A stretch of DNA of 64,000 nucleotides from Nocardioides caeni (GCF_004912195.1 NZ_STGW01000005.1:1-64000); one strand, 5' to 3'. Positions 16,896-25,035 are shown, counted from the first letter of the stretch. The notes: a model not told the origin generated them from the letters alone. Made by a program: numbers and translations.

Positions 16896-17615
16896 TCAGG
16901 CGCGTTGCAGCACCAGGACGGCGCGGTCGTCGTCGCCCCGGGCGACGAGGTCGACGATGCGTCGACAGGCGCCGGACCAGGAGGTCGACACTGCGTCGCG
17001 GGCCGTGGCACGGAGCCACTCGACGCCCTCGTCGATGTCGGCGGAGCGGGACTCGACCACGCCATCGGTGTAGAACATCAGCGCCTCGCCCGGTGCCAGC
17101 ACACCGGTGCTCTGGACGATGTCGATCGTCGAGGTGACCCCGAGTGCGGTGCCGCGCGCGTTGTCCACGAGCCACTCCGCCGCGGCGGCGGACCATCTCA
17201 ACGCCGGTGGGTGGCCGGCGCTCCTGATGCCGTAGGCGCCGGTGTCCAGGTCGACCTCGACCTGCACCGCGGTCGCCAGGCTCTCGTCGGACGGCTGCCG
17301 GAGGAGGAATGCGTTCGCGGCGACCAGGAGGTCGCCGGGCGGCACCGCCCCGATGAGGCTCTGCAGGGCGCCTGCGAACTGCAGTGCAGCCGGCACAGCC
17401 GCCTCGCCACTGCCGCAGACGTCGACGAGCACCATGTGCAGGTGCCGGTCGGCGTCCACCGCCGCCACGATGAAGTCGCCCCCGTAGGCGACACCGTGAG
17501 CGGCCAGCACCGCCGACTCGTGGCGCCATCCGGCGGGGAGCTCCGGCATCCGGGCCCGCTCCTGCAGACGGGCGTGCAGCGAGGCGAGGGTGCGCTCGTC
17601 CCGGGCCGACTGCAT
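16896..17615 (-). CDS. SpoIIE-type PP2C serine phosphatase
   Basis: A 239-residue protein made almost wholly of a PP2C/SpoIIE domain. Metal-binding motifs are visible: GGDF (residues 45-48), LVDVCGSG (63-70), AGHPPALR, FYTDGVVE and the C-terminal GDDDRAVLVL. Such phosphatases usually dephosphorylate anti-anti-sigma factors, but no sensor domain, anti-sigma kinase or STAS gene is attached or adjacent, so the partner is unknown. It has a leaderless start (TAGGCT 6 bases before ATG 17615) and is divergent from the hydrolase at 17646. Confidence 0.87.
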   Translation of the reverse strand: MQSARDERTLASLHARLQERARMPELPAGWRHESAVLAAHGVAYGGDFIVAAVDADRHLHMVLVDVCGSGEAAVPAALQFAGALQSLIGAVPPGDLLVAANAFLLRQPSDESLATAVQVEVDLDTGAYGIRSAGHPPALRWSAAAAEWLVDNARGTALGVTSTIDIVQSTGVLAPGEALMFYTDGVVESRSADIDEGVEWLRATARDAVSTSWSGACRRIVDLVARGDDDRAVLVLQRA

Positions 17616-17621
17616 CGCCTC

Positions 17622-17639
17622 AGCCTACGCAGGTAGCCT
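17622..17639. promoter_or_regulatory. Back-to-back leaderless -10 boxes in a 30-base gap
   Basis: AGCCTA 17622-17627 (minus-strand TAGGCT, 6 bases before ATG 17615) and TAGCCT 17634-17639 (6 bases before ATG 17646) serve divergent genes. Any -35 element must lie inside the opposite gene. Confidence 0.6.
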
Positions 17640-17645
17640 CGCGCC

Positions 17646-18635
17646 ATGAGCGAGGCGAAGCGGCCGGGACCGCCGGAGGGCCTGGTCACCGACGTGCTCG
17701 GGGAGCCGTGGCTGGCGGAGACGATCGACCTGCGCGCCGACTTCGAGGGCGACGTCGTCGCCACCCTCATCAGCCGGCCGTCCGCGGCCACCACCTCGCG
17801 CGCGGTGCTGCACGTCCATGGCTTCTCGGACTACTTCTTCCACACCGAGTACGCCGACTGGTGGGCCGAGCGCGGCCACGACGCCTATGGCCTCGATCTG
17901 CGCAAGTACGGCCGCTCGATCCGTAGCCACCAGTCCGCGACCTATGTGGCCGACCTCGATGAGTACTTCGAGGAGCTGGATGCGGCCTGGGAACGGATCA
18001 CCCGCCGCGACGGCCACGACCAGGTCGTGCTCTCGGCCCACTCCACCGGCGGCCTCGTCTGCTCGCTCTGGGCGCACGCGCGCCGTCCGCCGGAGCTGGC
18101 GGGCCTGATCCTGAACTCGCCATGGTTCGACCTGCAGGGCAAGGCGTGGATGCGGTCTCCGGCGGCGACCGCGCTGCTCGACCAGGTCGGTCGGCGCCAG
18201 CCGATGCGGATGTTCCCGCGCGAGGTCAGCGGCCACTACGCCCGCAGTCTCCACCGCGAGCACGAGGGCGAGTGGGAGTTCGACCTGCGCTGGAAGCCGA
18301 TCGAGTCGTTCCCGGTCCGCTTCGGCTGGTTGCGGGCCATCCGTCGGGGTCACGCCCGCCTGCAGGCCGGACTCGACGTCCCCGCGCCCGTCCTCGTCCT
18401 CGCCTCCGACCGGAGCACGACGCCCGCGAGCATGACCGACGACGTCTTCTCCTCCGACATCGTGCTCGACGTGGGACAGATCCGGCGTTGGGCGACGGCG
18501 GTCGGTCCGCACGTCACCTTCGTGGCCGTGCCAGGGGCCGTCCACGACGTCGTGCTGTCGTGCTCGGAGCCCCGTCACCGGGCCTATCGGGAGATCCTCC
18601 TGTGGTTGGACGCCTACGTCCTCGCCAGCCGCTAG
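17646..18635 (+). CDS. Alpha/beta hydrolase, serine aminopeptidase S33/monoglyceride-lipase-like
   Basis: A 329-residue cytoplasmic hydrolase. LHVHGFSDYFFHTEYADWW (residues 57-75) is the oxyanion-hole region, LSAHSTGGLVCSLW is the nucleophile elbow (GxSxG reduced to AHSTG) and the catalytic His is likely in VPGAVHDVVLS near residue 300. It resembles actinobacterial Hydrolase_4 proteins of unknown substrate. Its TAG stop forms the first three bases of the next gene's -10 box. Confidence 0.85.
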   Translation: MSEAKRPGPPEGLVTDVLGEPWLAETIDLRADFEGDVVATLISRPSAATTSRAVLHVHGFSDYFFHTEYADWWAERGHDAYGLDLRKYGRSIRSHQSATYVADLDEYFEELDAAWERITRRDGHDQVVLSAHSTGGLVCSLWAHARRPPELAGLILNSPWFDLQGKAWMRSPAATALLDQVGRRQPMRMFPREVSGHYARSLHREHEGEWEFDLRWKPIESFPVRFGWLRAIRRGHARLQAGLDVPAPVLVLASDRSTTPASMTDDVFSSDIVLDVGQIRRWATAVGPHVTFVAVPGAVHDVVLSCSEPRHRAYREILLWLDAYVLASR

Positions 18636-18638
18636 TCT
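18633..18638 (+). promoter_or_regulatory. Leaderless -10 box overlapping the preceding stop codon
   Basis: TAGTCT lies 7 bases before ATG 18646, and its TAG is also the stop codon of the upstream hydrolase gene. Confidence 0.5.
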
Positions 18639-18645
18639 CCGGGCC

Positions 18646-19011
18646 ATGGATCCTGTGACCGGCCTCTCACTCGGCCGCATCCTCATCGGCATCGGCGCCC
18701 TCGTCGCCCCCGGACCGACCGCGAAGGCCTTCGGCCTCGACCCGGCCCGCAACCCGCAGCTGAGCTTCTTCGGCCGCATGTTCGGCGCCCGCGAGATCGC
18801 TCTCGGCGCGGTGACGCTGGCGTCGCGGGGCAGCCTGCGCCGCAACCTGACCCTGGTCGGCGTCGCGGTGGACGGCGCCGACGCGGCCTCCGGCATCGCC
18901 GAGCTCAAGGGCGGTGCGGTCCCGAAGCCGGCCGCGGGCCTGCTGGCCGGCGTCGCCGTTGGCGCGGTGGCGGCGGGTCTCCTCGCCGTGGTGAAGAACC
19001 GCGGACAGTAG
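18646..19011 (+). CDS. Small membrane protein, DUF4267-like
   Basis: A 121-residue hydrophobic protein with about four short membrane segments (residues 6-24, 45-60, 66-82 and 95-115). GRILIGIGALVAPGPTAKAFGLD and MFGAREIALG give the pattern of small actinobacterial DUF4267-type membrane proteins. Function unknown. It lies 10 bases after the hydrolase gene and may be co-transcribed with it as well as having its own -10 box. Confidence 0.7.
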   Translation: MDPVTGLSLGRILIGIGALVAPGPTAKAFGLDPARNPQLSFFGRMFGAREIALGAVTLASRGSLRRNLTLVGVAVDGADAASGIAELKGGAVPKPAAGLLAGVAVGAVAAGLLAVVKNRGQ

Positions 19012-19024
19012 CTCTCAGGGGCTC

Positions 19025-19492
19025 TCAGTAGGTGTCGTAGCCGTCGGCGACGACGAAGACGCCGATGATGAAGGCGAAGAACAGCACGACGAGCGCGAGC
19101 GTCGCCCAGCCGACGATCACGCCGGCCAGTGCCAGTCCGCCGCCCGCCTCGCCGGTGCGGCGGATCTGGCCGCGCGCAACGTGTCCGAGGATCGCGCCCA
19201 CGATGCCGGGCAGTGCGCCGAAGCCGTAGAAGCAGGTCGTGACCAGGCCGATGCAGCTCACGACCAGTGATGCGATGGCCAGCCCGTTGGTCGGCGTCAC
19301 CGGGTAGCCCGCTCCGTAGGGCTGGCCGTAGGGCTGCCCGTACGGCTGCCCGTAGGGCTGGGTCTGCGGCTGACCGTAGGCCTGGGTCGGCTCCCCGTAG
19401 GGCGGGTACGGCGAGGGCGCCGGCGGCGTCTCCTCGGCTCGCGGCCGCTTGCTGAACGGGTCGGGCTGGTCCTGCCACGACGGGTCGGACAT
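19025..19492 (-). CDS. DUF4190 membrane protein with PYGQ repeats
   Basis: A 155-residue protein. Residues 1-65 are a Pro/Tyr/Gln-rich cytoplasmic tail with tandem PYGQ units. Residues 68-150 hold the DUF4190 region (NGLAIASLVVSCIGLVTTCF) and a second membrane segment, separated by GHVARGQIRRTGE. GAGGAGAT lies 4 bases before ATG 19492. The fold is common in actinobacteria and its function is unknown; low-complexity tails of this kind often bind partner membrane proteins (inference). Confidence 0.82.
   Translation of the reverse strand: MSDPSWQDQPDPFSKRPRAEETPPAPSPYPPYGEPTQAYGQPQTQPYGQPYGQPYGQPYGAGYPVTPTNGLAIASLVVSCIGLVTTCFYGFGALPGIVGAILGHVARGQIRRTGEAGGGLALAGVIVGWATLALVVLFFAFIIGVFVVADGYDTY
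19314..19361. repeat. Four 12-bp tandem repeats inside the DUF4190 gene
   Basis: Units of CCGTAGGGCTGS (one with CCGTACGG) at 19314, 19326, 19338 and 19350 encode the PYGQ repeats. Copy number could vary between strains by slippage without shifting the frame, because 12 is a multiple of 3. Confidence 0.8.
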
Positions 19493-19518
19493 CGATCTCC
19501 TCAGCTCGGGTGGTGCGG

Positions 19519-20337
19519 TCAGCCGGCGAGGATCACGACGACCGCGACCAGTCCGACGGTGACGATGATCCCACGCAGCACGAGCGGGGGCAGACGCCGC
19601 CCGACAGCCGCACCGAGGAAACCGCCGATCACGGCGCCCACCGCGATGACGGCGACCAGCTGCCAGTCGACCTCAGCGTCGGGGCCGAGGTCGCCCAGCT
19701 CGGCGACCAGCACGAAGAGGAGGCCGGCGATCGCGTTGACGACGGCGACCAGGACGTTCTTGATGCCGTTGAGCCGCTGGAGGCCCTCGGCGATCCCGAT
19801 GCCGAGGATGCCCATCAGCAACACACCCTGGGCGGCTCCGAAGTAGCCGCCGTAGACGCCCGTGCCGAGCACGGCGACCGGCACCCACCAGGCGCCGATC
19901 CCGAGGCCGCCGTCGTCGTCCGGCCGGTCGGCCGGGGCGGCGCGACGCTCGGCGCGGGCGGCGACCGCTCGTGAGAGCCGGGGCTGGAAGACGACCAGGG
20001 TGATGCCGAGCAGGATCAGGACCGGGACGACGGCCTCGAACGCGCCGGGCGGCAGCAGGAGCAGCAGCACCGCACCGATGACGCCACCCGTCGTCGAGAA
20101 GGCGAGCAACCGCAGCACCCGGCGACGCTGGCCGACCAGCTCCTGGCGATAGCCGATCGCGCCGGCGATCGAACCGGGGACGAGGCCGAGGCTGTTGGAC
20201 ATGTTGGCCGTCACCGGCGGCACTCCCAGCGCGAGGAGCGTGGGGAAGGTGATCAGCGTCCCCGAGCCGACGACGGCGTTGATCGTGCCCGCACCGATCC
20301 CGGCCACGAAGAGCGCCAGGAGCTCCAGTGCGCTCAC
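19519..20337 (-). CDS. TauE/SafE-family membrane permease
   Basis: A 272-residue protein with eight predicted membrane helices and the family's internally repeated motif (INAVVGSGTLITFPTLLALG near the N-terminus, TGVYGGYFGAAQGVLLMGIL in the middle). Members export sulfite or sulfoacetate, or move other organosulfur anions. GTG 20337 overlaps the stop of the ABC ATPase gene (GTGA), so the two are co-expressed, although TauE permeases do not normally need an ATPase. Substrate unknown. Confidence 0.86.
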   Translation of the reverse strand: MSALELLALFVAGIGAGTINAVVGSGTLITFPTLLALGVPPVTANMSNSLGLVPGSIAGAIGYRQELVGQRRRVLRLLAFSTTGGVIGAVLLLLLPPGAFEAVVPVLILLGITLVVFQPRLSRAVAARAERRAAPADRPDDDGGLGIGAWWVPVAVLGTGVYGGYFGAAQGVLLMGILGIGIAEGLQRLNGIKNVLVAVVNAIAGLLFVLVAELGDLGPDAEVDWQLVAVIAVGAVIGGFLGAAVGRRLPPLVLRGIIVTVGLVAVVVILAG

Positions 20338-21143
20338 CCGGGCACCGAGCTGCGGTGCTGTCGACGCCGCGCCGCGTAGCGGCCGTCGGGGTGCTGCTCG
20401 AGCACCAGCGGCATGCCGAAGGTCGCCGACAGCGCCTCGGCGGTCATCGTGGTCGCCAGCGGGCCCTGGGCGACGACCCGGCCACCGCGGATCATCAGGA
20501 CGTGGGTGAACCCGGGCGGGATCTCCTCCACGTGGTGCGAGACGAGCACGGTCGCGGGCGAGGCGGTGTCATAGGCCAGCACCGAGAGCGTCGAGACCAG
20601 GTCCTCCCGACCACCGAGGTCCAGGCCGGCGGCCGGCTCGTCGAGCAGCAGCAGCTCGGGGTCGGTCATCAGCGCGCGGGCGATCTGCACCCGCTTGCGC
20701 TCACCCTCGCTGAGGGTGCCGAACGTGCGGTCGGCGAGATGGGTCACACCGACTTCGCGGAGCAGCTCGTCCGCCCGGCGGTGGTCGACGTCGTCGTACT
20801 GCTCGCGCCACCGGCCGAACACGGCGTACGACGCCGACAGCACCACGTTGCGGACCGTCTCGTCGCGGGGGATCAGCTCAGCGGTCGCCGCGCTGGAGAC
20901 GCCGATGCGCGGACGGAGCTCGAAGACGTCGACGGTGCCGATGAGCTCACCGAGGATCCCGGCGGCACCGGAGCTGGGGAACATCTGGGCGGCTGCGACC
21001 TGCATCAGGGTGGTCTTGCCGGCGCCGTTGGCTCCGAGCAGCACCCAGCGCTCTCCCTCGCGCACGACCCAGCTGACCCGATCGAGCAGGAGGGCCTGTC
21101 CGCGACGCACGGTGACCTCGGCGAGCTCGAGCACGGCAGACAT
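20334..21143 (-). CDS. ABC transporter ATP-binding protein, YlmA-like
   Basis: A 269-residue ATPase with Walker A GANGAGKTT, signature LSEGERKRVQIARAL, Walker B LLLLDEPAAGLD and the switch His in VLVSHHVEEIP. The signature reads LSEGE rather than LSGGQ. There is no cognate ABC permease next to it, only the TauE-like permease, so it may work with a distant permease or as a soluble ATPase. ATG 21143 follows TAAGGT by 7 bases (leaderless); an earlier GTG at 21152 overlaps that box. Confidence 0.87.
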   Translation of the reverse strand: MSAVLELAEVTVRRGQALLLDRVSWVVREGERWVLLGANGAGKTTLMQVAAAQMFPSSGAAGILGELIGTVDVFELRPRIGVSSAATAELIPRDETVRNVVLSASYAVFGRWREQYDDVDHRRADELLREVGVTHLADRTFGTLSEGERKRVQIARALMTDPELLLLDEPAAGLDLGGREDLVSTLSVLAYDTASPATVLVSHHVEEIPPGFTHVLMIRGGRVVAQGPLATTMTAEALSATFGMPLVLEQHPDGRYAARRRQHRSSVPG

Positions 21144-21150
21144 GCGCGCC

Positions 21151-21170
21151 ACCTTATCCAGTCATAGGGT
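21151..21170. promoter_or_regulatory. Back-to-back leaderless -10 boxes in a 33-base gap
   Basis: ACCTTA 21151-21156 (minus-strand TAAGGT, 7 bases before ATG 21143) and TAGGGT 21165-21170 (6 bases before GTG 21177) drive the divergent ABC ATPase and hypothetical genes. Confidence 0.6.
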
Positions 21171-21176
21171 GCCGCC

Positions 21177-21944
21177 GTGACTTCCTTGCGGCCCTCTGCC
21201 CGCCTCGCCTGGTGGGGAACGGCGTGGCTGGAGGGGCGGATCGGTCCCGATGACTTCCTCGACGGCCTGCTCGACGACCTGGACGGCGGCAGGGACCTCG
21301 CGCACCTCGTCGTCGAGGTCGTCGCGGACGGGAGTGGCGTCCCGATCCTGCTCGAGCTCGCGGACGCCCGACGTCAGGGAGCGACGGCCGTGGCCGCTGC
21401 TTTTCCCGTGCCCGGGGACCCTGGCGGACTCCGTGGACCGGCGGAGCTGACGGGCGCGGCGATCGAGGCGGGCGAGACGGCGCTCCTCCTCGGCGCGGAC
21501 CGCGCGCTCGTCCCCCGCGCCGTCGGCCCGGTCGTCGAGTGGGATCGCCTGCCCGCTGCACGCCGGCCGCCACCCGACCTCGCAGCCGCCGACCGGGGGC
21601 TGCGATCGGCCGTCCTGGAGGCGGCCCGGGCCCTCGCCGCGCTCGACGTCGCCTCCTGGCGCCCCGAGGTCGCGGACGAGCTGATCGACCTCCGTGCCGG
21701 AGTCGCGCTCTCGGCGCCGCCGGGCACGCCGGCCGTGTGCGTCGACCTGGCCGCCCGTGCGCTGCACCTCCTCGCCGTCACCGACCTGGCCCTGGCCGAC
21801 GACGGAGGCGCGGTGTCGGTCGGCGAGGCGGAGCGACGCCGCGCGGCCATCGACCCCCTCGCCCAGGCCGCCCGACAGGCGCTGACGGCTGCGTGCTCGC
21901 CCGACGGCTGGCCACCGCCGCGCCAGGAGCCGGAGGGGCGATAG
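21177..21944 (+). CDS. Conserved actinobacterial protein of unknown function
   Basis: A 255-residue acidic, Ala/Leu-rich soluble protein without signal peptide or membrane helix and with no motif I recognise. The N-terminal ARLAWWGTAWLEGRIGPDDF looks conserved in style. The gene is separated from serB by 12 bases and is probably co-transcribed with it. GTG 21177 is supported by the -10 box 6 bases upstream. It may be the uncharacterised protein often found next to serB or ABC ATPase genes in actinomycetes; that comparison is from memory. Confidence 0.65.
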   Translation: MTSLRPSARLAWWGTAWLEGRIGPDDFLDGLLDDLDGGRDLAHLVVEVVADGSGVPILLELADARRQGATAVAAAFPVPGDPGGLRGPAELTGAAIEAGETALLLGADRALVPRAVGPVVEWDRLPAARRPPPDLAAADRGLRSAVLEAARALAALDVASWRPEVADELIDLRAGVALSAPPGTPAVCVDLAARALHLLAVTDLALADDGGAVSVGEAERRRAAIDPLAQAARQALTAACSPDGWPPPRQEPEGR

Positions 21945-21956
21945 CCTGCAGCCGCG

Positions 21957-23183
21957 ATGAGCACACACGATCCCGTCGAGGTCCACGACACCCTGCTGAT
22001 CACGGTGACCGGCACCGACCGTCCCGGCGTCACCTCGGCCGTGCTGGAGACCCTCGCCCGCGCCGGAGTGACCGTCGTCGACGTCGAGCAGATGCTGATC
22101 CGGGGCCGGCTCGTCCTCGGCGTGCTCGTGACCGCGCCTCGCGACGGCAAGAAGCTGCGCCGGTCTCTGGAGGCGACGGCGCACGAGCTCGGCATGAGCG
22201 TCGACATCGAGAAGGGTCAGGGCGACAACCGCTCGCGGGCGCAGGAGCGGGCGCACGTGACGCTCATCGGCGCGCCACTCAAGGCGTCGGCCATGGCCGC
22301 CATCGCCGGCCGGATCGCCGACCTGGGCGGCAACATCGACCGCATCGAGCGGATGGCCCGCTATCCGGTGACGGCCATCGAGCTCAAGGTCTCCGGCGCT
22401 GCCCCCGACCGGCTGCGGACGTTGCTCGCCCGCGACGCTGCGACGCTCGGTGTCGACGTCGCCGTCCAACCGGCCAGTCTGTTGCGCCACGGGGTCCGGT
22501 TGATCGTCATGGACGTCGACTCGACACTGATCCAGGGCGAGGTCATCGAGATGCTCGCCGAGCACGCCGGCTACGGCGCCGAGGTCGCCGACATCACCGA
22601 GCGGGCGATGCGCGGCGAGCTGGACTTCGAGGCGTCGCTGCGGGCGCGTGTGAAGCTGCTCGCCGGTCTCGACGCCTCGGTCATCGACCAGGTCTATGAC
22701 GCCATCGTGGTCAATCCCGGCGCGCGGACCCTCGTGCGGACGCTGCGCCGCCTCGGCTACCGGTTCGCGATCGTCTCGGGCGGATTCAGCCAGATCACCG
22801 ATCGGCTGGCGGCCGACCTCGGCATCCACCGGGCGCGTGCCAACACCCTCGAGATCGTCGACGGCCGGCTCACCGGCGAGGTCGTGGGCGACGTGGTGGA
22901 CCGCGCCGGCAAGGCGCGCGCGCTGCGCGAGTTCGCAGCCGACCTCGGCGTCTCCGAGGCCGCAACCATCGCCATCGGTGACGGGGCCAACGACCTCGAC
23001 ATGCTCGACGCAGCGGGCCTGGGCATCGCCTACAACGCGCGACCGGTCGTGCGGGAGGCCGCGGACACCTCTCTCAACGTGCCCTACCTCGACTCGATCA
23101 TGTATCTGCTCGGGATCACCCGCGAGCAGGTCGTCGACGCCGACGCCGAGGCCGGCATCGTCACGCCCGCGCCACCGGTGTGA
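21957..23183 (+). CDS. serB: Phosphoserine phosphatase with tandem ACT domains
   Basis: Last step of serine synthesis: O-phosphoserine to serine. The 408-residue protein has two ACT-like regulatory domains (residues about 10-85 and 98-180; ITVTGTDRPGVTSAVLETLA is the first ligand loop). The HAD phosphatase domain follows with VMDVDSTLIQGEV (nucleophile Asp), AIVSGGFSQITDRL (motif 2) and IGDGANDLDML (motif 4). ACT domains in mycobacterial SerB2 bind serine for feedback control, and the same is inferred here. A TAGCCT sits 9 bases before the ATG, outside the strict leaderless spacing. Confidence 0.95.
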   Translation: MSTHDPVEVHDTLLITVTGTDRPGVTSAVLETLARAGVTVVDVEQMLIRGRLVLGVLVTAPRDGKKLRRSLEATAHELGMSVDIEKGQGDNRSRAQERAHVTLIGAPLKASAMAAIAGRIADLGGNIDRIERMARYPVTAIELKVSGAAPDRLRTLLARDAATLGVDVAVQPASLLRHGVRLIVMDVDSTLIQGEVIEMLAEHAGYGAEVADITERAMRGELDFEASLRARVKLLAGLDASVIDQVYDAIVVNPGARTLVRTLRRLGYRFAIVSGGFSQITDRLAADLGIHRARANTLEIVDGRLTGEVVGDVVDRAGKARALREFAADLGVSEAATIAIGDGANDLDMLDAAGLGIAYNARPVVREAADTSLNVPYLDSIMYLLGITREQVVDADAEAGIVTPAPPV

Positions 23184-23198
23184 GCGCCTGATCCACCG

Positions 23199-23214
23199 GC
23201 GGCTGGTCAGCCGC
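23199..23214. terminator. Hairpin at the serB / histidine-phosphatase junction
   Basis: GCGGCT-GGTC-AGCCGC is a 6-bp perfect stem with a 4-base loop at the convergent junction, partly inside the 3' end of the minus-strand gene. No T-tract follows, so terminator function is only a possibility. Confidence 0.35.
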
Positions 23215-23716
23215 GCGCGACGTGGAAGTGGGTCAACCGCCCACTCATCGGGCCGAGCTCGGCCCACTCCCCCGCGATCTCGAACACGGCGGCGGTCGCG
23301 GTCGGGAAGCTGCCGCCCTCGGGACCGTCCTCCGGCGCGCCGTCGCCGTCGTCGAGGAGCTGTGTGAGCATGCCAATGGTGGGGTTGTGCCCGACCACGA
23401 CGGTCGTGGTGACCTCGTCGGCGGTCGCCCGGAGGATCTCCAGCACGCCCTCCTCGTCGGTGACGTAGAGGCTGCCGTCGTAGTGGGGAGCGACGGCCCA
23501 CGAGGCGGTGGCCGCCAACTCGGCCCACGTCTGGCGGGTCCTGGTCGCATCCGACACCCACGCCTCGTCCGCGACCAGTCCGGACGCCGCGAGCCACCGG
23601 CCGAGCTCGGCAGCGTCAGCGCGTCCCCGGTCCGTCAGCGGCCGTTCGGCGTCGGAGGCGGCGAAGGACTCGGCCTGCGCGTGTCGAAGGAGCACCAGCC
23701 GGCGCGTGGTCTGCAC
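23207..23716 (-). CDS. Histidine phosphatase, SixA-like
   Basis: A phosphoglycerate-mutase-fold phosphatase of about 169 residues. The phosphohistidine motif LLRHAQAE sits next to the N-terminus and the second catalytic His is in VVVGHNPTIGML. SixA-type enzymes dephosphorylate phosphohistidine or small phosphoesters. GTG 23716 is chosen because TACGAT lies 6 bases upstream and because the RHA motif in this family starts within about 8 residues. An in-frame GTG at 23746 would overlap the stop of the secreted-protein gene. Confidence 0.82.
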   Translation of the reverse strand: MQTTRRLVLLRHAQAESFAASDAERPLTDRGRADAAELGRWLAASGLVADEAWVSDATRTRQTWAELAATASWAVAPHYDGSLYVTDEEGVLEILRATADEVTTTVVVGHNPTIGMLTQLLDDGDGAPEDGPEGGSFPTATAAVFEIAGEWAELGPMSGRLTHFHVARG

Positions 23717-23722
23717 GATCGC

Positions 23723-23728
23723 ATCGTA
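23723..23728 (-). promoter_or_regulatory. Leaderless -10 box for the histidine phosphatase
   Basis: Minus-strand TACGAT is followed by 6 bases and GTG 23716, favouring this start over GTG 23746. Confidence 0.5.
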
Positions 23729-23739
23729 GGGGTGTCCGC

Positions 23740-25002
23740 TCAGCACAGGATCGGCAGGATCTGGCAGAGCGGGTTGCCGCCCTCGCCGCCGCCACCGCCG
23801 GAGCCCCCGAGCAGTCCACCGAGCAGGCCGGTCACCGTGTCGAGCAGGTCCGTCAGCACGGAGGGGTCGAGGGTCCCGATGACGGGCAGGCTTCCTCCAG
23901 CGACAGCCGCGAACTGGCCGAGGACCTGGGCGATGACCTCACCGAAGAGGGCATCCGTCGGGGTGCCGGCGAGGACGGACAGCAGCTGCTCCGGGGAGAA
24001 CAGCCCGCCGAGGAGGTCGGCGAGCTCGGCAGCGCCCGGCGCGCCGGCGTCGAAGGCGGACAGCAGCGCCGTCAGCTCGCTCGGGTCGAACTGGTCGGCC
24101 AGGCCCGGGAGCAGCCCGTCGAGGAGGGTGGTGAGCTCGTCCAGGTCCAGCGCGCCGGACTCGCCCGTCCCGGCGGCCAGCAGCGCCAGGAGGCCCCCGA
24201 GCTGGATCGGGCCGAGGTTGCCGGTGATGCCGGCCAGCAGGTCGGTCAGCGCGAGCAGCTGGGCGGGATCGAGCGGGGCGGGCGGCAGGGTGCCCCCGCC
24301 GAGCGCGCTGAGCTGCCCGACGATGTTGGTCAGGAACTCCTGCACCGCTGCAGGGTCCGCCGAGCCGGTCAGCAGGTCCGCGACGTCGCCCGGGTCGAAG
24401 CCGCCGCCGAGCAGGCTGGTGAGCTGGCCGAGGCTGAGTCCGGAGCCGGCGTTGAACCCGGTGAGCACTCCGGCGAGCTGCGTGGGATCGAGGTGGCCGG
24501 AGATGCCGGGCAGCACCTTGTCGAGCAGGACTGCCAGCTGGGACGCGGAGATCGTGCCCACGGCACCCCCGCCGAGCAGCAGCGAGAGCAGGTCGAGCTG
24601 CTGGCCGATCTGGACCTCGGGCTCCGAGGCCGGCTGGGCGCAGGCGGACCGCTTGACGCCCTGCCAGTGCACGACCCTGCGCGCGGCCACCGCGCGTCGC
24701 CGATTGGCCGCCGCGAGGTTCCGTTTCCTGGCCCTGGTGACCTTGGCGGGCCTGTCGTTGCGCTGCGCCCGCCGCAGCTCCCGCTTCGCCCTGAGGACCG
24801 CCCGGTCCGCGGCGACCTTGTTCCGTCGGGCTCGGGCCAGGGAGCTCTGGGCCCGGGTGCACTCGGCGCTGGGCGCACTGCCAGCGCTGGGGGCAGCGGC
24901 CGCGATGGCTGGGGCTGCGGTCGTCGTCGACGGGACGAGGACGAGACCGGCGGTGACCGCCACAGCGGTCAGGGAGACGAGGACGCGCGGGACAAGGGCC
25001 AT
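23740..25002 (-). CDS. Secreted Leu-rich protein with internal duplication
   Basis: Function not recognised. The 420-residue protein has a signal peptide (residues 1-30). A strongly basic helical hairpin (48-121) is bracketed by Cys48 and Cys121, which could form a disulfide. A Leu/Gly-rich region follows, built from the motif [LF]-D-P-x-x-L-x-x-L-L. Residues 151-249 and 285-383 align over their whole length (LLDKVLPGISGHLDPTQL against LLDGLLPGLADQFDPSEL), so a module of about 98 residues was duplicated. The end is Gly-rich with Cys413 and Cys420. GGAAGGA precedes ATG 25002. A structural or cell-surface role is likely, but this is inference. Confidence 0.75.
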   Translation of the reverse strand: MALVPRVLVSLTAVAVTAGLVLVPSTTTAAPAIAAAAPSAGSAPSAECTRAQSSLARARRNKVAADRAVLRAKRELRRAQRNDRPAKVTRARKRNLAAANRRRAVAARRVVHWQGVKRSACAQPASEPEVQIGQQLDLLSLLLGGGAVGTISASQLAVLLDKVLPGISGHLDPTQLAGVLTGFNAGSGLSLGQLTSLLGGGFDPGDVADLLTGSADPAAVQEFLTNIVGQLSALGGGTLPPAPLDPAQLLALTDLLAGITGNLGPIQLGGLLALLAAGTGESGALDLDELTTLLDGLLPGLADQFDPSELTALLSAFDAGAPGAAELADLLGGLFSPEQLLSVLAGTPTDALFGEVIAQVLGQFAAVAGGSLPVIGTLDPSVLTDLLDTVTGLLGGLLGGSGGGGGEGGNPLCQILPILC

Positions 25003-25017
25003 TCGGGGAGTCCTTCC

Positions 25018-25035
25018 GGGACGGTTCCCCGTCCC
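25018..25035 (-). promoter_or_regulatory. GNRA-loop hairpin next to the ribosome site
   Basis: On the minus strand GGGACGG-GGAA-CCGTCCC is a perfect 7-bp stem closed by a GGAA (GNRA-type) tetraloop. Its 3' arm abuts the GGAAGGA ribosome site of the secreted-protein gene. It could end the fabG-fabI transcript, protect the mRNA or gate translation. Confidence 0.5.

Noticed and set aside
21162..23597. Open frame of about 810 codons on the minus strand opposite serB
   Set aside because: Antisense shadow; serB and its neighbour have full domain and start-site support.
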